The notes: generated from the sequence alone by a model not told the origin. DNA of 64,000 nt from Pollenia angustigena (GCA_930367215.1 OV884060.1:12976001-13040000), one strand, 5' to 3'; counted from the stretch's first letter, positions 12,100 to 23,937 are shown. Numbers and translations: made by a program.

Positions 12100-12370
12100 A
12101 ATAGTTGACATTTCGAACCGTAAACACTAACAATTCATATTTCGAATGTCTCAACATAAAAGAACAATATTGGTATCCAATTCTAGTTCTCCTAGGCAGT
12201 TTGGAAATTAAAGCCAAGCACAATCGGTTTAGTAGGAAAAGAGTAATAAACCAAATGTGGAACAACCTTCCTAAAAAATTGATATTTTTGTTACAAAAAC
12301 TAACATTAATTGGTGACAAATTGCACCGATTGGCCTTAAATGTTGCACAAATTTGTTTAATATGAGTAAG
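12100..12370 (+). mobile_element. Old fragment of the 21.3-kb Helentron-like family
   Basis: About 12170-12330 aligns with 21545-21690. Both carry CCTA(A/G)GCAGTTTGG, a following AAATCGGTT-like word, ATGTGGAAC, CCTAAAAAA, TTGATA and TTTTGTTACAAAAACTAACAT in the same order. This piece is more diverged than the two long copies at 21 and 54 kb, so it is an older relic. The open frames crossing it are not conserved coding. Confidence 0.6.
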
Positions 12371-12621
12371 AAAAAAACTAATATGACTGGAAATTATAAT
12401 TGAAATATTGTCAATAAAAAATTGAATACACTTGATTAAAATTTTAATTCACCTGATTAAATATTTAATTAAAACTGATTTTATTTTTGATTAATTCTTT
12501 TACTGGCGCAAAAATTTTTGTCTGTATAGCAATTACTTATAAAAACTGCTTTGACCATAATTTAGTATAGTGATCTTTTTTATTGCTCAAAAGCAAAATC
12601 ACTTCGATGTCAATCAATGAA

Positions 12622-12803
12622 CACGGAAAAAATTATTTACTAAATCATCAGAAAATATTGCCTAAGCTTGAAATTACTTATGCTAAATAAATGTATGTGT
12701 GGCTTGATTTAAGCAAAATATTTCTTTATTTATAATACGAACGAAATAATTTTTGTTTTAAGGAACGAAATGGATTACTTTAGAAAATAACCTTCTTTCC
12801 GTG
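12622..12803. mobile_element. ~180-bp MITE with CACGGAAA ends
   Basis: The left end CACGGAAAAAATTATTTACT and the reverse of the right end (CACGGAAAGAAGGTTATTTT) are imperfect terminal inverted repeats of about 25 bp. The interior is non-coding. The superfamily was not determined. The space between it and the M2 promoter (12804-13157) holds nothing recognised. Confidence 0.6.
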
Positions 12804-13157
12804 CACATTTAATATTTAAATATTTTTTCCGATTTTTTGTATATAAAGAAGCCGTAACTTTACTAATTGACAGGACTTTCCTATTTCACCAACTATTTAA
12901 AAATAATGACTAAATTATGCCAAAAGAGATTTGAATATTCCTCAATACTTTTATCGATTTTATTTTATTAATTAAATAAAAATCTATTTACTTGCTGACT
13001 AAATGCAGAAATGTGCAATTTTTTAACAACAATTGAGAAAAAGATAAAAAAAACACTTGATTTCAAAATGAGTTTCGAACTTGATGAGATTATTTACTTA
13101 AGATTCTATATCAATTTCAAGTGCAAATTGAACAAGAATATAAACAATCTAAAATGA

Positions 13158-13164
13158 TATAAAT
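13158..13164 (+). promoter_or_regulatory. TATA box candidate of M2
   Basis: TATAAAT lies 73 bp upstream of the M2 start codon. The same TATAAAT in the same surrounding sequence (AATGATATAAATT) lies 80 bp upstream of the duplicate M3. The transcription start was not determined. Confidence 0.5.
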
Positions 13165-13230
13165 TTAATTTTCATTTCCAGTAGAAAATTAGTATTCTCA
13201 TAAAATTACACTAGATCAAAAGGTGTCACA

Positions 13231-16197
13231 ATGGTGCACCTTAAAAATTTAATTATAAATTTATTAATTGTTTGCTTTTATAAAATATGGGTTGAAAGCT
13301 GCACTGGCTCAGGAGGAGCGACCAATGTAGTGGCTGTCACTAAAGACTGGTGGCAAATTTCTCAATTTTATCAGATCTATCCCAGATCCTTTAAAGATTC
13401 CAATGGTGATGGTATTGGCGATTTAAAAGGCATAACATCAAAATTGTCTTATCTTAAGGAAATAGGAATCAACGCTACTTGGCTGTCACCGATTTATGTC
13501 TCCCCTATGGCAGATTTTGGTTATGATATAGCAGATTTCTTTGACATACAGCCCGAATATGGAACTTTAGACGATTTTGATGAACTGATAAAGGAGGCAA
13601 AGAATTTAGGTCTAAAAATCATTATGGACTTTGTACCCAATCATTCGAGTGATGAAAATGTATGGTTTAAGAAGTCCGTCAATCGGGAAAGGGGCTACGA
13701 GGATTTTTATGTTTGGCATGATGGCTATAAAAGTGAAAACGGATCTAGAATACCACCCAACAATTGGCTACAAGCTTTTCGTGGTTCCGCTTGGGAATGG
13801 AATGAGCAAAGACAACAATACTACTTGCATCAATTTGCTGTTAAACAACCCGATTTAAATTATCGCAATCCTGATGTCGTGGCCCAAATGAAACGTGTTC
13901 TAACCTATTGGTTGGACCGTGGTGTAGCTGGCTTTAGAATTGACGCCGTCCCCTGGATGTTTGAAGTTCTACCCGACGAAAATGGCCGTTATCCCGACGA
14001 GCCCCTCAGTGGTTATACCGATGATCCAGAAGATTCTGCTTATCTTTTGCATATCTATACTCAAGATCAACCTGAAACAATTGATATGGTTTATCAGTGG
14101 CATACTTTGTTACAGGACTATCAAAGAGTTCATGGTGGTGATACACGAGTACTGATGATTGAAACTTGGTCGTCTTTGGAACAAGTTATGCTTATGTATG
14201 GCAACAAGACTGCAGATGGCGCTCAAATTCCTTTCAACTTCCAATTTATAAGTGGCGGCAATCCTAGTCAAAATAATACTGATCTTAAGGCTCCAGGATT
14301 TGTAAAGGTTATTAAGTCTTGGTTTGACAATATGCCAGCAGGGAAAACAGCAAATTGGGTGGTAAGTTAAGATCTTTGAATTTGTAAATGTGAAGATTGA
14401 ATTTTTTTATAGGGGTATGATCTGATATTTAATGATATTATAACTCTATGATAGATATCACTTTTAATTAATGTTCTTTCTAACTAAGACTGGGTATAAA
14501 CCAGTGTTCTTTTTAATTCAATTAATTTCTTCATAATATCTGTCTTGTTAAGCCATAATTGAAGCTCGATTCACACATCCGTTACGAACAAAATTTTCTC
14601 TATATTGATTATGACGTCTTACTTTTGAGAGAGAGAGAGAGAAATTATTTTGTTCGGCAAGTTTCTTCTTGAATATATTTTATTTTAATTTTTGTTCAGA
14701 ACATAATGAACTGAGTTGCCACTTTTTTCAATTTGTTCATTAAAGTTGAAATTATTGTTTTTTTGCTGAATAATTAAATAATAAACCTGGGTTGAATTTA
14801 CATGATTCAAGAATCACCACATTCTTGCATCAGAATTAAAAATAATAAAATCATTAATTAAAAGTGATAAAATCACTTTCCTTTTTTCGTTCATTTTCTT
14901 TAACACACTTTTAGAATACAATTCAAAATAAGTGGCTTGTTAGTTGTGTTGCCATTTTGTATAATTGTTTACATCTGTAAGCCATATGGTAGCTTTGTTT
15001 TTCCAGAGAAATTTTCTGAAATGGGGGAACCGTTCTGCAGAACACTCTCAGTAAAAAATTATTCTCCGGACAAAAAATATTTTCGAAACGCATGGATTAA
15101 CCCACCTTAAGTAATTTTTAGGCATTTATTTCTTAAGATTTGCGTATTGTTATCCGTAAAATGTTGGCAACAATTCCCGCTACTTAATAATTGTTATATT
15201 TTTATCTGTGCGATAGTTTGAGAGTCTTGAAACAATTATTTTCCAACAATAAACAAAGCAATATTACAACAAAAAGTTTTTATTTAAACTTGCATAATTT
15301 AAAATTTGTTGTGCATGTTAAACTTCGCGAATTGAAATTTCATATTTACTTTTAGATGGGCAATCATGACAAACGTCGTGTGGGTAGTCGTTATGGAGAG
15401 AATCGTATCGATCTTATGAACATGTTGCAAATGTTTTTACCCGGCGTTAGCATCACCTATATGGTAAGTTTAAATAACTTAAATTTTTTTAACCCTAAAA
15501 CATCTCAATTTCCTGGTAATTCTAAAAAAGGGTGAGGAAATCGGTATGGTCGATTATGATGTATCCTGGGAAGATAGTGTAGATCCTGCTGCTTGCAACT
15601 CAAACCCCGATATTTACGAACAATTTACCAGAGATCCTGCACGTACACCTTTTCAATGGTCAGCAGATGCCAATGCTGGTTTCTCAACTACTGGCAAAAC
15701 GTGGCTGCCTATTAATCCCAACTATGTTACAGTTAATGTCCAAACTGAGACCGCTCAAACGAAAAGTCATTTAAATGTCTACAAGCAAATGTCCAGTCTC
15801 AGACAAACCAAGACCATCCAGAATGGCAACATACAATTTGGTAATGTTGGGGACAATATAGTCGCCATAAAGAGGTAAGAAATTGTTTTAAAATCTATAG
15901 AAAATTAAAACAAATTTTCTTATGTTCAGATATCTGCCAAACGAAAAAACGTATATACTTTTGGCCAATGTTTTGGATGATGCCACCTCGGCAGATGTGA
16001 CGACTATTCTTAAGGCCAGTGGTACTTTTAAGACAAAAATTTCGAATGTTATTTCTACTAGAAAAGAAGGGTTAGTTTTTCCTTTGTTTTATTAAATTCA
16101 TTTTTATTTATTTCTACTTTTCTTCAACAGCGACTTGGTCACTTTAAATAATGTTTATCTTCAAGGCAATGAGGCCATTATAGTAGAATCTGATTAA
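13231..16197 (+). CDS. Maltase M2 (alpha-glucosidase, GH13), 596 aa, 5 exons
   Basis: Predicted secreted disaccharidase. Exons are 13231-14361, 15356-15463, 15531-15874, 15930-16070 and 16131-16197, with GT-AG borders in the same positions and phases as M1 and M3. The signal peptide covers residues 1 to about 22. Region I DFVPNH is at 133-138, QPDLN at 206-210, nucleophile D238, acid/base E311 and D382 in MGNHDKRR. W242 replaces the usual histidine after the nucleophile. Intron 1 is 994 bp against 87 bp in M1. It contains an (GA)n run near 14630 but no element I can name. M2 and M3 are nearly identical from exon 3 to the stop, introns included, which indicates recent duplication or conversion. 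The product ends NEAIIVESD without a hydrophobic tail, so no GPI anchor is expected. Confidence 0.93.
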
Positions 16198-16260
16198 ATT
16201 TATAACGGAAATATGTATATTATAGTAAAATTAAAAAAAATCTTAATTATTAGAATAATT

Positions 16261-16543
16261 ATTTTCACTTTGACTTTTTATCTTCATCCTTGTAATAAAT
16301 ATGTCTTGCTGACTGTAGAAATACCACTTTAAAAAACTCTATTCTCTTGAAATAGTGGGATAACGTGAGATACTTTCATAAATATATCCGGAATGGAATT
16401 AGAAGGCCGAATGATCTACAGTATCATTCCAAGGGAACCAAACATATCTTTTTTACAGCCGGGTAAAGTTAAGATAAGCATACTCAGCATGTCAATGCGA
16501 GCGGAAATCCGCACGATTTTTATCGTGGTTACCGAGCTGCACT
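16261..16543 (-). pseudogene. Decayed 3' part of an M4-like maltase
   Basis: The segment 16261-16303 matches the last-exon tail of M4 (24000-24045), and 16360-16543 matches M4 exon 3 (24648-24852). On the minus strand the LGNHDKNR motif is present, followed after a frameshift by RIDMLSMLILTLPGC. That is the M4 form, not the M2/M3 form. About 35 bp around the GEEIGMTD codons are deleted, as is everything between the two matching pieces. Stops and frameshifts rule out function. It sits just downstream of M2 exactly as M4 sits downstream of M3, pointing to a block duplication. Confidence 0.85.
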
Positions 16544-16764
16544 ATGGTTCCAACAACATCTTTTCGGATGATACAAAAATTCAAAATTTGTTTGAGTTTT
16601 TAACGACAAGTCCCCACCGTTTACAACGCTATACATTTATCACAGAGAAAAATAAAAATCGATTTCAATTAAAAAAAGTTGTAATATTAATAAAAAAAAT
16701 TAATAAAATTTGCACCAGTAAACAAATTAATAGTATCAATTAAACGTTTAATTCACTTGATTAA

Positions 16765-17050
16765 ACATTTAATATACTTGATTAAATTTTAAATTAAACC
16801 CGATTTTATTTTTGATTAATGCTTTAATTGGTAAAAAATTTTGGAGAATTTTTTCTGGGTTTGCATTTATGTTTAAACCAAGGCGATTTCATCAAAAGAT
16901 GACCACAGAATTTAATTTACTTGATTAAATTTTAAATTAAAACCGATTTTATTTTTGATTAATGCTTTAATTGGTGAAAAATGTTGGAGAATTTTTTCTG
17001 TGATTACATTAAAGTTAAAACCAAGGCGATTTCATTATTATTTTTTACAA
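16765..17050. repeat. ~145-bp tandem duplication
   Basis: The units at about 16765-16905 and 16912-17045 share TTGATTAAATTTTAAATTAA, GATTTTATTTTTGATTAATG, TGGAGAATTTTTTCTG and AACCAAGGCGATTTCAT in the same order with few mismatches. A more diverged relative of the left half lies at about 12420-12520. The repeat is non-coding; the end motif TTTTTTCTGTG resembles the termini of element 4396-5788. Confidence 0.75.
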
Positions 17051-17429
17051 TTTTTTAAATTGAATTTACGCATTGTTTTTGTCAGTGATGTTTATTTGCT
17101 TACATTTTGTACTTGTTTTTGACAGTGCCAGATACACTTTTTTTATGTATTAATCTTCGCGACCACCTTATATAAATTATCCTTGGGCAATACTTTGACA
17201 AGTACAACAATAAAAACAAAATGTGTTTTTTTCTTTTATTCTACTTTTGTTGGTCGATATGGCAAAAACACAAGCTATTTTGTAATTTCTCTCTCAAGTA
17301 TGAAAAAATTTAGCTCAGCTGTGTTATCAACGCCACCTGAAAAGTTAATTTGCCTTAGTTTAAGCACAAGTAATTGCATAATTGTTGCTTTTAAAAAGCA
17401 ACTCTTTTGCGCAACAAATTCAATGGCCG
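17051..17429. other. Spacer without a recognised gene
   Basis: A 99-codon open frame crosses this stretch, but its upstream part resembles no family I know. Its downstream end merges into transposase-like sequence, so I do not call a gene. The sequence may be the body of a decayed mariner element. Confidence 0.4.
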
Positions 17430-17570
17430 TGTTATCTCACGTGTTGCCGAAGTCAATTGGCCGCCAAGATCATGTTATTTGACGCATTTGGACTTCTTTC
17501 TTTGGGGTTATTTTAAAGAAAAGGTGTAACTCGATAAGCCAGCAACAATACAAGATTCAAGTCTTAAGAC
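17430..17570 (+). pseudogene. Mariner-type transposase C-terminal fragment
   Basis: In one frame this reads NWPPRSCYLTHLDFFLWGYF then KEKV and, after a stop, LDKPATIQD. The NWPPRSC..L..LDFFLWGY block is the third catalytic region of rosa-like IS630/Tc1/mariner transposases. It is very similar to 53690-53745. A premature stop and missing upstream domains show it is a relic. It lies between the two maltase pseudogene pieces. Confidence 0.75.
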
Positions 17571-17689
17571 ATTTTTTTGCATCTACACAGGACGTAACTA
17601 GACCAATTAACCAGAAATCATACTTCATTAACTTATATTCAAAAACGTGTTTTCTTCATCAGAAACCAGAAAGAACTTAAATCTTCCTC

Positions 17690-17894
17690 AATGCATTGCG
17701 ATAATTTATATCAGGTTGTTTTACAGCAAATTGATGCAAATAGTATTGTTGTCTTTTCTCATTCCATTCCCAAGCGGAATCACGCAAAACTTGTAGCCAA
17801 TTGTTGTGTGGTATTCTAGAATCGTTTTCACTTTTATAGCCATCATGCCTCTTTCCCGAATGACGGATTCCTGAAACCATACATTTTCATTTAA
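17690..17894 (-). pseudogene. Maltase fragment resembling M2/M3 exon 1
   Basis: Read on the minus strand this matches M2 and M3 residues of about 143-213: the block around [31 protein letters not shown] and VKQPD, with several substitutions. About 23 bp between the CGGGAAAG and CATGATGG words are deleted, and the frame is broken on both sides. It resembles the M2/M3 type, not M4 (which has [11 protein letters not shown] here). Together with 16261-16543, in the same orientation and in the right 5'-3' order, it could be the 5' part of one mosaic pseudogene. Confidence 0.85.
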
Positions 17895-18077
17895 ATTTAC
17901 TAATTAAATAAAAATCTATTAAATTGTAAAAATGTGCATTTTATTTACAACAATTGAGAAAAAGATAACAAAACACTTGATTTCAAAGTGAGTTTTGAGT
18001 TTGGAGAGATTATTTGCTTAAAATTCTATATCAATTTCAAGTGGAAATTAAACAGGAATATAAACAAACTAGAATGA

Positions 18078-18084
18078 TATAAAT
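18078..18084 (+). promoter_or_regulatory. TATA box candidate of M3
   Basis: TATAAAT lies 80 bp upstream of the M3 start, in sequence conserved with the M2 upstream region (AATGATATAAATT, then TTTTCATT, CCAG and TTAGTATTCT). Conservation could simply reflect the recent duplication. Confidence 0.5.
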
Positions 18085-18157
18085 TCAATTTTCATTGCCA
18101 GCAAAAAATTAGTATTCTTATAAAATTAGACTAGATCAAAAGCGAAATGGTGACAGT

Positions 18158-21100
18158 ATGGTGGACTTAAAATATTTAATTTTAAATATATTAATTGTTT
18201 GCTTTTATCAAATACGGGTTGAAAGCTGCACGGGCTCAGGAGGAGCGACCGAGGCAGTGGCTGACGCTAAAGACTGGTGGCAAATTTCTCAATTTTACCA
18301 GATCTATCCCAGATCCTTTAAGGATTCCAATGGTGATGGTATTGGCGATTTAAAAGGCATAACATCAAAATTGTCTTACCTTAAGGAAATAGGAGTTAAT
18401 GCCACTTGGCTGTCACCGATTTATGTCTCCCCTATGGCTGATTTTGGTTATGATATAGCAGATTTCTTTGACATACAGCCCGAATATGGTACTTTAGACG
18501 ATTTTGATGAACTGATAAAGGAGGCAAAGAATTTGGGTCTTAAAATCATTATGGACTTTGTACCTAATCATTCGAGTGATGAAAATGTATGGTTTAAGAA
18601 ATCCGTCAATCGGGAAAGGGGCTACGAGGATTTTTATGTTTGGCATGATGGCTATAAAAGTGAAAACGGTTCTAGAGTACCACCCAACAATTGGCTACAA
18701 GCATTTCGTGGTTCCGCATGGGAATGGAACGAGCAAAGACAACAGTATTACTTGCATCAATTTGCTGTTAAACAACCCGATTTAAATTATCGCAATCCTG
18801 ATGTCGTGGCCCAAATGAAGCGTGTTCTCACCTATTGGCTGGACCGTGGTGTAGCTGGCTTTAGAGTTGATGCCGTCCCCTGGATGTTTGAAGTATTACC
18901 CGACGAAAATGGCCGATATCCTGACGAGCCGCTCAGTGGTTCTACTGATGATCCGGACAATTTTGACTATCTTTTGCATATTTATACTCAAGATCAACCT
19001 GAAACAATTGATATGGTTTATCAGTGGCATACTTTGTTGCAGGACTATCAAAGGGTTCATGGTGGTGATACACGGGTACTGATGATTGAAACTTGGTCGT
19101 CTTTGGAACAAGTTATGCTTTTGTATGGCAACAAGACTACGGATGGTGCTCAAATTCCTTTTAACTTCCAATTTATAAGTGGTGGCAATGCTAATTTAAA
19201 TAATACTAATCTAAAGGCTCCAGGATTTGTAAAGATTATTAAGTCTTGGTTTGACAACATGCCAGCAGGGAAAACAGCAAATTGGGTGGTAAGTTAAAAG
19301 TTTTGAGTTTCTTAATAGTAAGTGCCTGTTCACACACTTCTAGTTTGACTCGTCAAGTCTTGAGTTTTCAGGAGAGAGGGGAAACGATATGGTATCGTCT
19401 TTTCCCTTAAACTTGACGTGTGTGAACCGGCACTTATACTGGATTTTTTTAAAGCTCTTTTGCTAAAAATGAAAAATTTTTGTTGCTATGATTCTTATTT
19501 TATGTGTGACAGGGGAGAGAGGAATTAAAATGGGTGCATAAGAGAAAGTACTCTTCGATTTGTTTTGTTGCCTCATTCGTTCTATTATTCACGAAAAACT
19601 TATTTTAGTTCGGTCGCAAATATGTTATTCACAAAAAAAGTTGCTGCTAAAAAAAATGCCTAATGTAAACGCAAAAACAACTTTAAGGCAACAGATAAAA
19701 ATCGCTAAATGAAAATTGAAAATAATGTAAATCGTTACCGTTGGTAAAACAGTGCGGGTTAACCTCACCGATAGCTTGTTAGTTTTCTTGTTAAATTAAT
19801 TTAAGTATATATTGTGAAAGGGCCATTGGGCATTAAGAATTTAGTAATTTTTTGACATTTTCATTAAGAATAACTGATTTAAAGTTTTTACAAATTTTAG
19901 ATCAAGACAATGTTAAAAACAATGCTATTATTTCAAATTGTATAAAGTAGAATTTTTCTGAATTTATTTTTGTAAACGGCTTTATCACGACAAAAATCAG
20001 TTCAATGCATATTTTGAACATTAAAATTATCAAAATTAATCTAGTGTATATTTTTATGCAACAAAGAATTGGCATGCATAAGAAAATCATCAGTTAATTC
20101 AGCTAAATTATTTGTGTAAAAAAAATTGTTAAGCCAAAATTAAGTAAGTTTTAGACATTGGTTACTTAAGGGCGAAATAAACCACGCACACGGTAACACA
20201 AACATACGAAAATAGTATCGGCCCTGTTTGTGTGAATATAAAAACTTTTAAATTTTTATACGAACATCTTGTTGTTGTTTTCAAACTGCTTCTGTCGTTT
20301 ATTTGGCACTTTAAAATTTATGGCTATTAATGGTCGTGAAGTATTGGCAACACTGCAAAATTTTTGCTACGATAGTTTGAATCAAACTGGCAAAATAAAC
20401 CACACAAATTGCTTGGCAAACACACATTTTGCTTCTGTTTTGTGTTCGCCAATGTACAAAACAAGCATATTTCGTACAAATATAAATTTTTTATTTTTAT
20501 TTTGTTTTCAATGAATGCAGACGTCGACAGTGCTGCGGCGATTTTACTTTCTATTAAAAGCAGAGTGGCTTAAAGAAGAGCTGTTTTGGGACAAACAATG
20601 TTGCTTAAGACAGTTTAGCACTATTAACTCCCCGTCTACAATTGGCATGATTTGCTGTTATAACATGATGTTATAAAAGCGTTGGTAAAACATTTGCATT
20701 AACAATCAATCGTGTTATAACATGAGAAAACCTCTAACATGATGCGTCTATACTTAACACCAACATCATATTAGTGTAAATGTTAAGTATTTCATGTCAG
20801 TTGTAGACTACACGTAAGTATTTTGAGGGAAGTACAACCCTGACATGTTAAGTTGTTATTGTCGTCTAAAAATTTTCAAACAATAATTAGATCAGGGAAA
20901 CATTTTAGTCAACATACTTTAGATTCGTATTACAGTCTAAAACACCCTTTAAAAATAAGAATTTACGGCTGTGAGTGTTAAACGGCAAAACCCTCTGAAG
21001 AGATTGAGTGGTTACAATTGAAAGATGTAAGGGTAACCTGTCCGTGAAAGCCTGTGCTCGAGCCCCGCGGCAGTCAAGGATTAAAATAAATTGTAATGCA

Positions 21101-23937
21101 TTTCATGTTGCAAATTCCTTTCTTCACCACACCACAAAAAGTTTGTCAAATATCCAACATGTCTGTAATTTATTAAAAATGTTAAATATTTACACAAACA
21201 TGCTCCAAATGTTTGTCCAAACATCAAACACCCTAATAAACAACACCAAACATTTTTACAAACGTAAAATTTTGGCATGTTTGCCAAGCAATTTGTATGG
21301 TTTTTTGCCCTTTAAAACAAAAACAATTTTTATACCCTCCACCACAATTAGTTGTGAAGAGGGTATATTAAGTTTGTCATTCCGTGTGAAACTTTTTTAT
21401 TATTCATCTCAGACCCTATAAAGTTTTAAGTCGATTTAGCCATGTCCGTCTGTCTGTCCGTCTGTCTGTCCGTCTGTCCGTCTGTTGAAAACACGCTCAC
21501 TTTTGAAAAACTCAAAAGAAATAAACAAACTTGGTGTCAAATTGCTTGTAGTTAACCTAAGCAGTTTGGGATTGAAATCCAGCAAAATCGGTTCAATAGG
21601 ATCTGAGCTATGAATCAAAATGTGGAACCACCACCTAAAAAAAATTGATAATTTTGTTACAAAAACTAACATAAATGGTGGAAAAATGCACAGAATGATA
21701 TAAGATTTCGCAACAGTTCGTTTTATTCAACTGGAAATCACGCTGTAAAATTTCTTGAAGATCCGTCCATGATTTACCCAAGGCCCCATATAAGCCCCAC
21801 TCCCGGAAAACAGTATAGTAAGCCTAAAACCCTAACTAACAATGCTATCATAACAAATTTTGGCACGTCACAGTTAAATAGGACTAGAAATGAAACTATT
21901 AAGTTTCGTGAACATCGGTCAATAATTTTCCATAGGCCCCATATAAAACCTACTTCCAGAAAACAGTTTAGTACGCCTAAATCCGTAAAAAACAATGCTA
22001 TCATAACAAAATTTTATACATCAAAATTTTTTAGAACTAAAAATAAGACTGTGAAATTTCGTGAAGATCGGTTCATAATTTACCATAGGCCCCATATAAA
22101 CCTTACTCCCGGAAAATAGCTTAGTACGCCTAAAAACGTAAAAAAGAATGCTATCATAACAAAATTTGGTACATCACAGTTTTATTGAATGAGAAAAAAG
22201 ACTTTAAAATTTTGTGAAGAACGGTCCATCATTTACCATAGGCCCCATATAAACTTTACTCCCGGAAAACAGCTTAGTAAACCTAAATACGTAAAAAATA
22301 ATGCTATCATAACAAAATTTGGAACATATAAGTTTTACAGGACTAGAAATAAGACTGTGAAATTTCGTGAAGATCAGTTCATAATTTACCCTAGGCCCCA
22401 TATAAACCTTACTCCCGGAAAACAGCTTAGTACGCCTAAAAACGTAAAAAATAACGCTATCATAACAATTTGATACATCACAGTTTAATAGAACTAGAAA
22501 TGACACTGTGAAATTTGGTGAAGATCGGTGCATAACTTACCATAGGCCTCATATAAAGCCCACTCTGGTAAAATAATTAAATACGCTGTAAACTTTCTTC
22601 CAGTTTAGCTTCATATGGCCAGAAAAATTGTTATGTAATTTTGTGATATACGGTCCATAATTTTCCTTAGATTCCATTTTAGCAGCCTTCTGAAATTTAC
22701 TGCAAACGCTTAAACTAATTGCACCGCTGTATTGAAATTTATGTTTTTTAATACCAGAAATCGTTCTCAGAATTTGGGATGATTGGTTCATAGCTTACCA
22801 TGGCTTTTATATAATTTATTCTCCTGAAAATCATTTAAGTTCAGCTTAAACTGATATTCTACTCAAGCTTTTTAAAATTGATTCTGATTGTCAGTCAATA
22901 ATTTTATATAGGTCTAAACCGCAACAAATTTTAATGCAGATGTCTGTTTTTACAAAGATTATAATAATAAATAGACATCATACAGATATTACTCCTTAAA
23001 CATTCGAAGTGTCGGTGGAGGGTATCAAAGATTGCATGAAAATTTAATGTGAAAAAAATAAAATACATTTCCAAAAAAAATGCCATATATATCTACTTTT
23101 AGATGGGCAATCATGACAGACGTCGTGCGGGTAGTCGTTATGGAGAGAATCGTATCGATCTTATGAACATGTTGCAAATGTTTTTGCCCGGCGTAAGCGT
23201 CACCTATATGGTAAGTTTGAATAACTTTAACCCTAAAACAACTCACTTTCATAAATTATCCTAAAAAAGGGCGAGGAAATCGGTATGGTCGATTATGATG
23301 TATCCTGGGAAGATAGTGTAGATCCTGCTGCATGTAATGCAAACCCAGATATTTACGAACAATTTACCAGAGATCCTGAACGTACACCATTTCAATGGAC
23401 GGCAGATGCCAATGCTGGTTTCTCAACTACCGGCAAAACGTGGCTGCCTATTAATCCCAACTATGTTACAGTTAATGTCCAAACTGAGACCGCTCAAACG
23501 AAAAGTCATTTAAATGTCTACAAGCAAATGTCCAGTCTCAGACAAACCAAGACCATCCAGAATGGCAACATACAATTTGGTAATGTTGGTGACAATATAG
23601 TCGCCATAAAGAGGTAAGAAATTGTTTTAAAATCTATAGAAAATTATTAAAATTTTCCTTATGTTCAGATATCTGCCAAACGAAAAAACTTATATACTTT
23701 TGGCCAATGTTTTGGATGATGCCACCTCGGCAGATGTGACGACTATTCTTAAGGCCAGTGGTACTTTTAAGACAAAAATTTCGAATGTGATTTCTACTAG
23801 AAAAGAAGGGTTAGTTTTTCCTTTGTTTTTTTAAAATACATGTTTATTTATTTCTGCTTTTCTTCAACAGCGACTTGGTCACTTTAAATAATGTGTATCT
23901 TCAAGGCAATGAGGCCATTATAGTAGAATCCGATTAA
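18158..23937 (+). CDS. Maltase M3 (alpha-glucosidase, GH13), 596 aa, 5 exons, giant intron 1
   Basis: Duplicate of M2 with the same product length. Exons are 18158-19288, 23103-23210, 23270-23613, 23669-23809 and 23871-23937. The signal peptide is at residues 1-22, region I at 133-138, nucleophile D238 (GFRVDAVPW), acid/base E311 and D382 in GNHDRRR. W242 replaces the usual histidine. Intron 1 is 3.8 kb because it holds two MITEs and a Helentron-like element. The splice sites on both sides remain intact, so the gene can still be functional if this intron is removed. Exon 2 differs from M2 by KRRVGS to RRRAGS. Its stop codon is 64 bp from the stop of the convergent M4. A poly(A) signal AATAAA lies at 23970-23975. 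The lack of disabling mutations argues for an active gene. Confidence 0.9.
19319..19436. mobile_element. ~118-bp MITE in M3 intron 1
   Basis: Left end AAGTGCCTGTTCACACAC, with the right end in reverse AAGTGCCGGTTCACACAC, gives an inverted repeat of about 18 bp extending imperfectly to 28 bp. The interior carries AGGAGAGAGGGGAAA. Related sequence (AAGTGCCGACTTTTAGGAG and CTTGACGTG) occurs at about 37455-37535, probably a partial second copy. Confidence 0.75.
20633..20812. mobile_element. ~180-bp MITE in M3 intron 1
   Basis: CGTCTACAATTGGCATGA at the left and, in reverse, TAGTCTACAACTGACATGA at the right are terminal inverted repeats. The interior repeats TTATAACATGA and TTAAGT words in both orientations, so the whole element can fold back. 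It is non-coding. Confidence 0.7.
21331..23033 (-). mobile_element. Helentron-like element with six 153-bp repeats, copy 1
   Basis: The ends TATACCCTCCACCAC and CGGTGGAGGGTATCAAAGATT are inverted relative to each other. A GTCY microsatellite lies at about 21443-21483. Six tandem units marked by TAGGCCCCATATAA start at about 21781, 21934, 22087, 22240, 22393 and 22544, a strict 151-153 bp period. The element is inside M3 intron 1. Copy 2 at 54161-55851 has fewer units and a further insertion, and retains a terminal hairpin that this copy lacks, so copy 1 is truncated at that end. Open frames over the array are artefacts of the repeat. Confidence 0.75.

Noticed and set aside
21774..22533. Several open frames of 76-116 codons on both strands
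   Set aside because: They lie in the 153-bp tandem array of the Helentron-like element; the repeat unit happens to lack stops. The frames are not maintained between units or in the second element copy.
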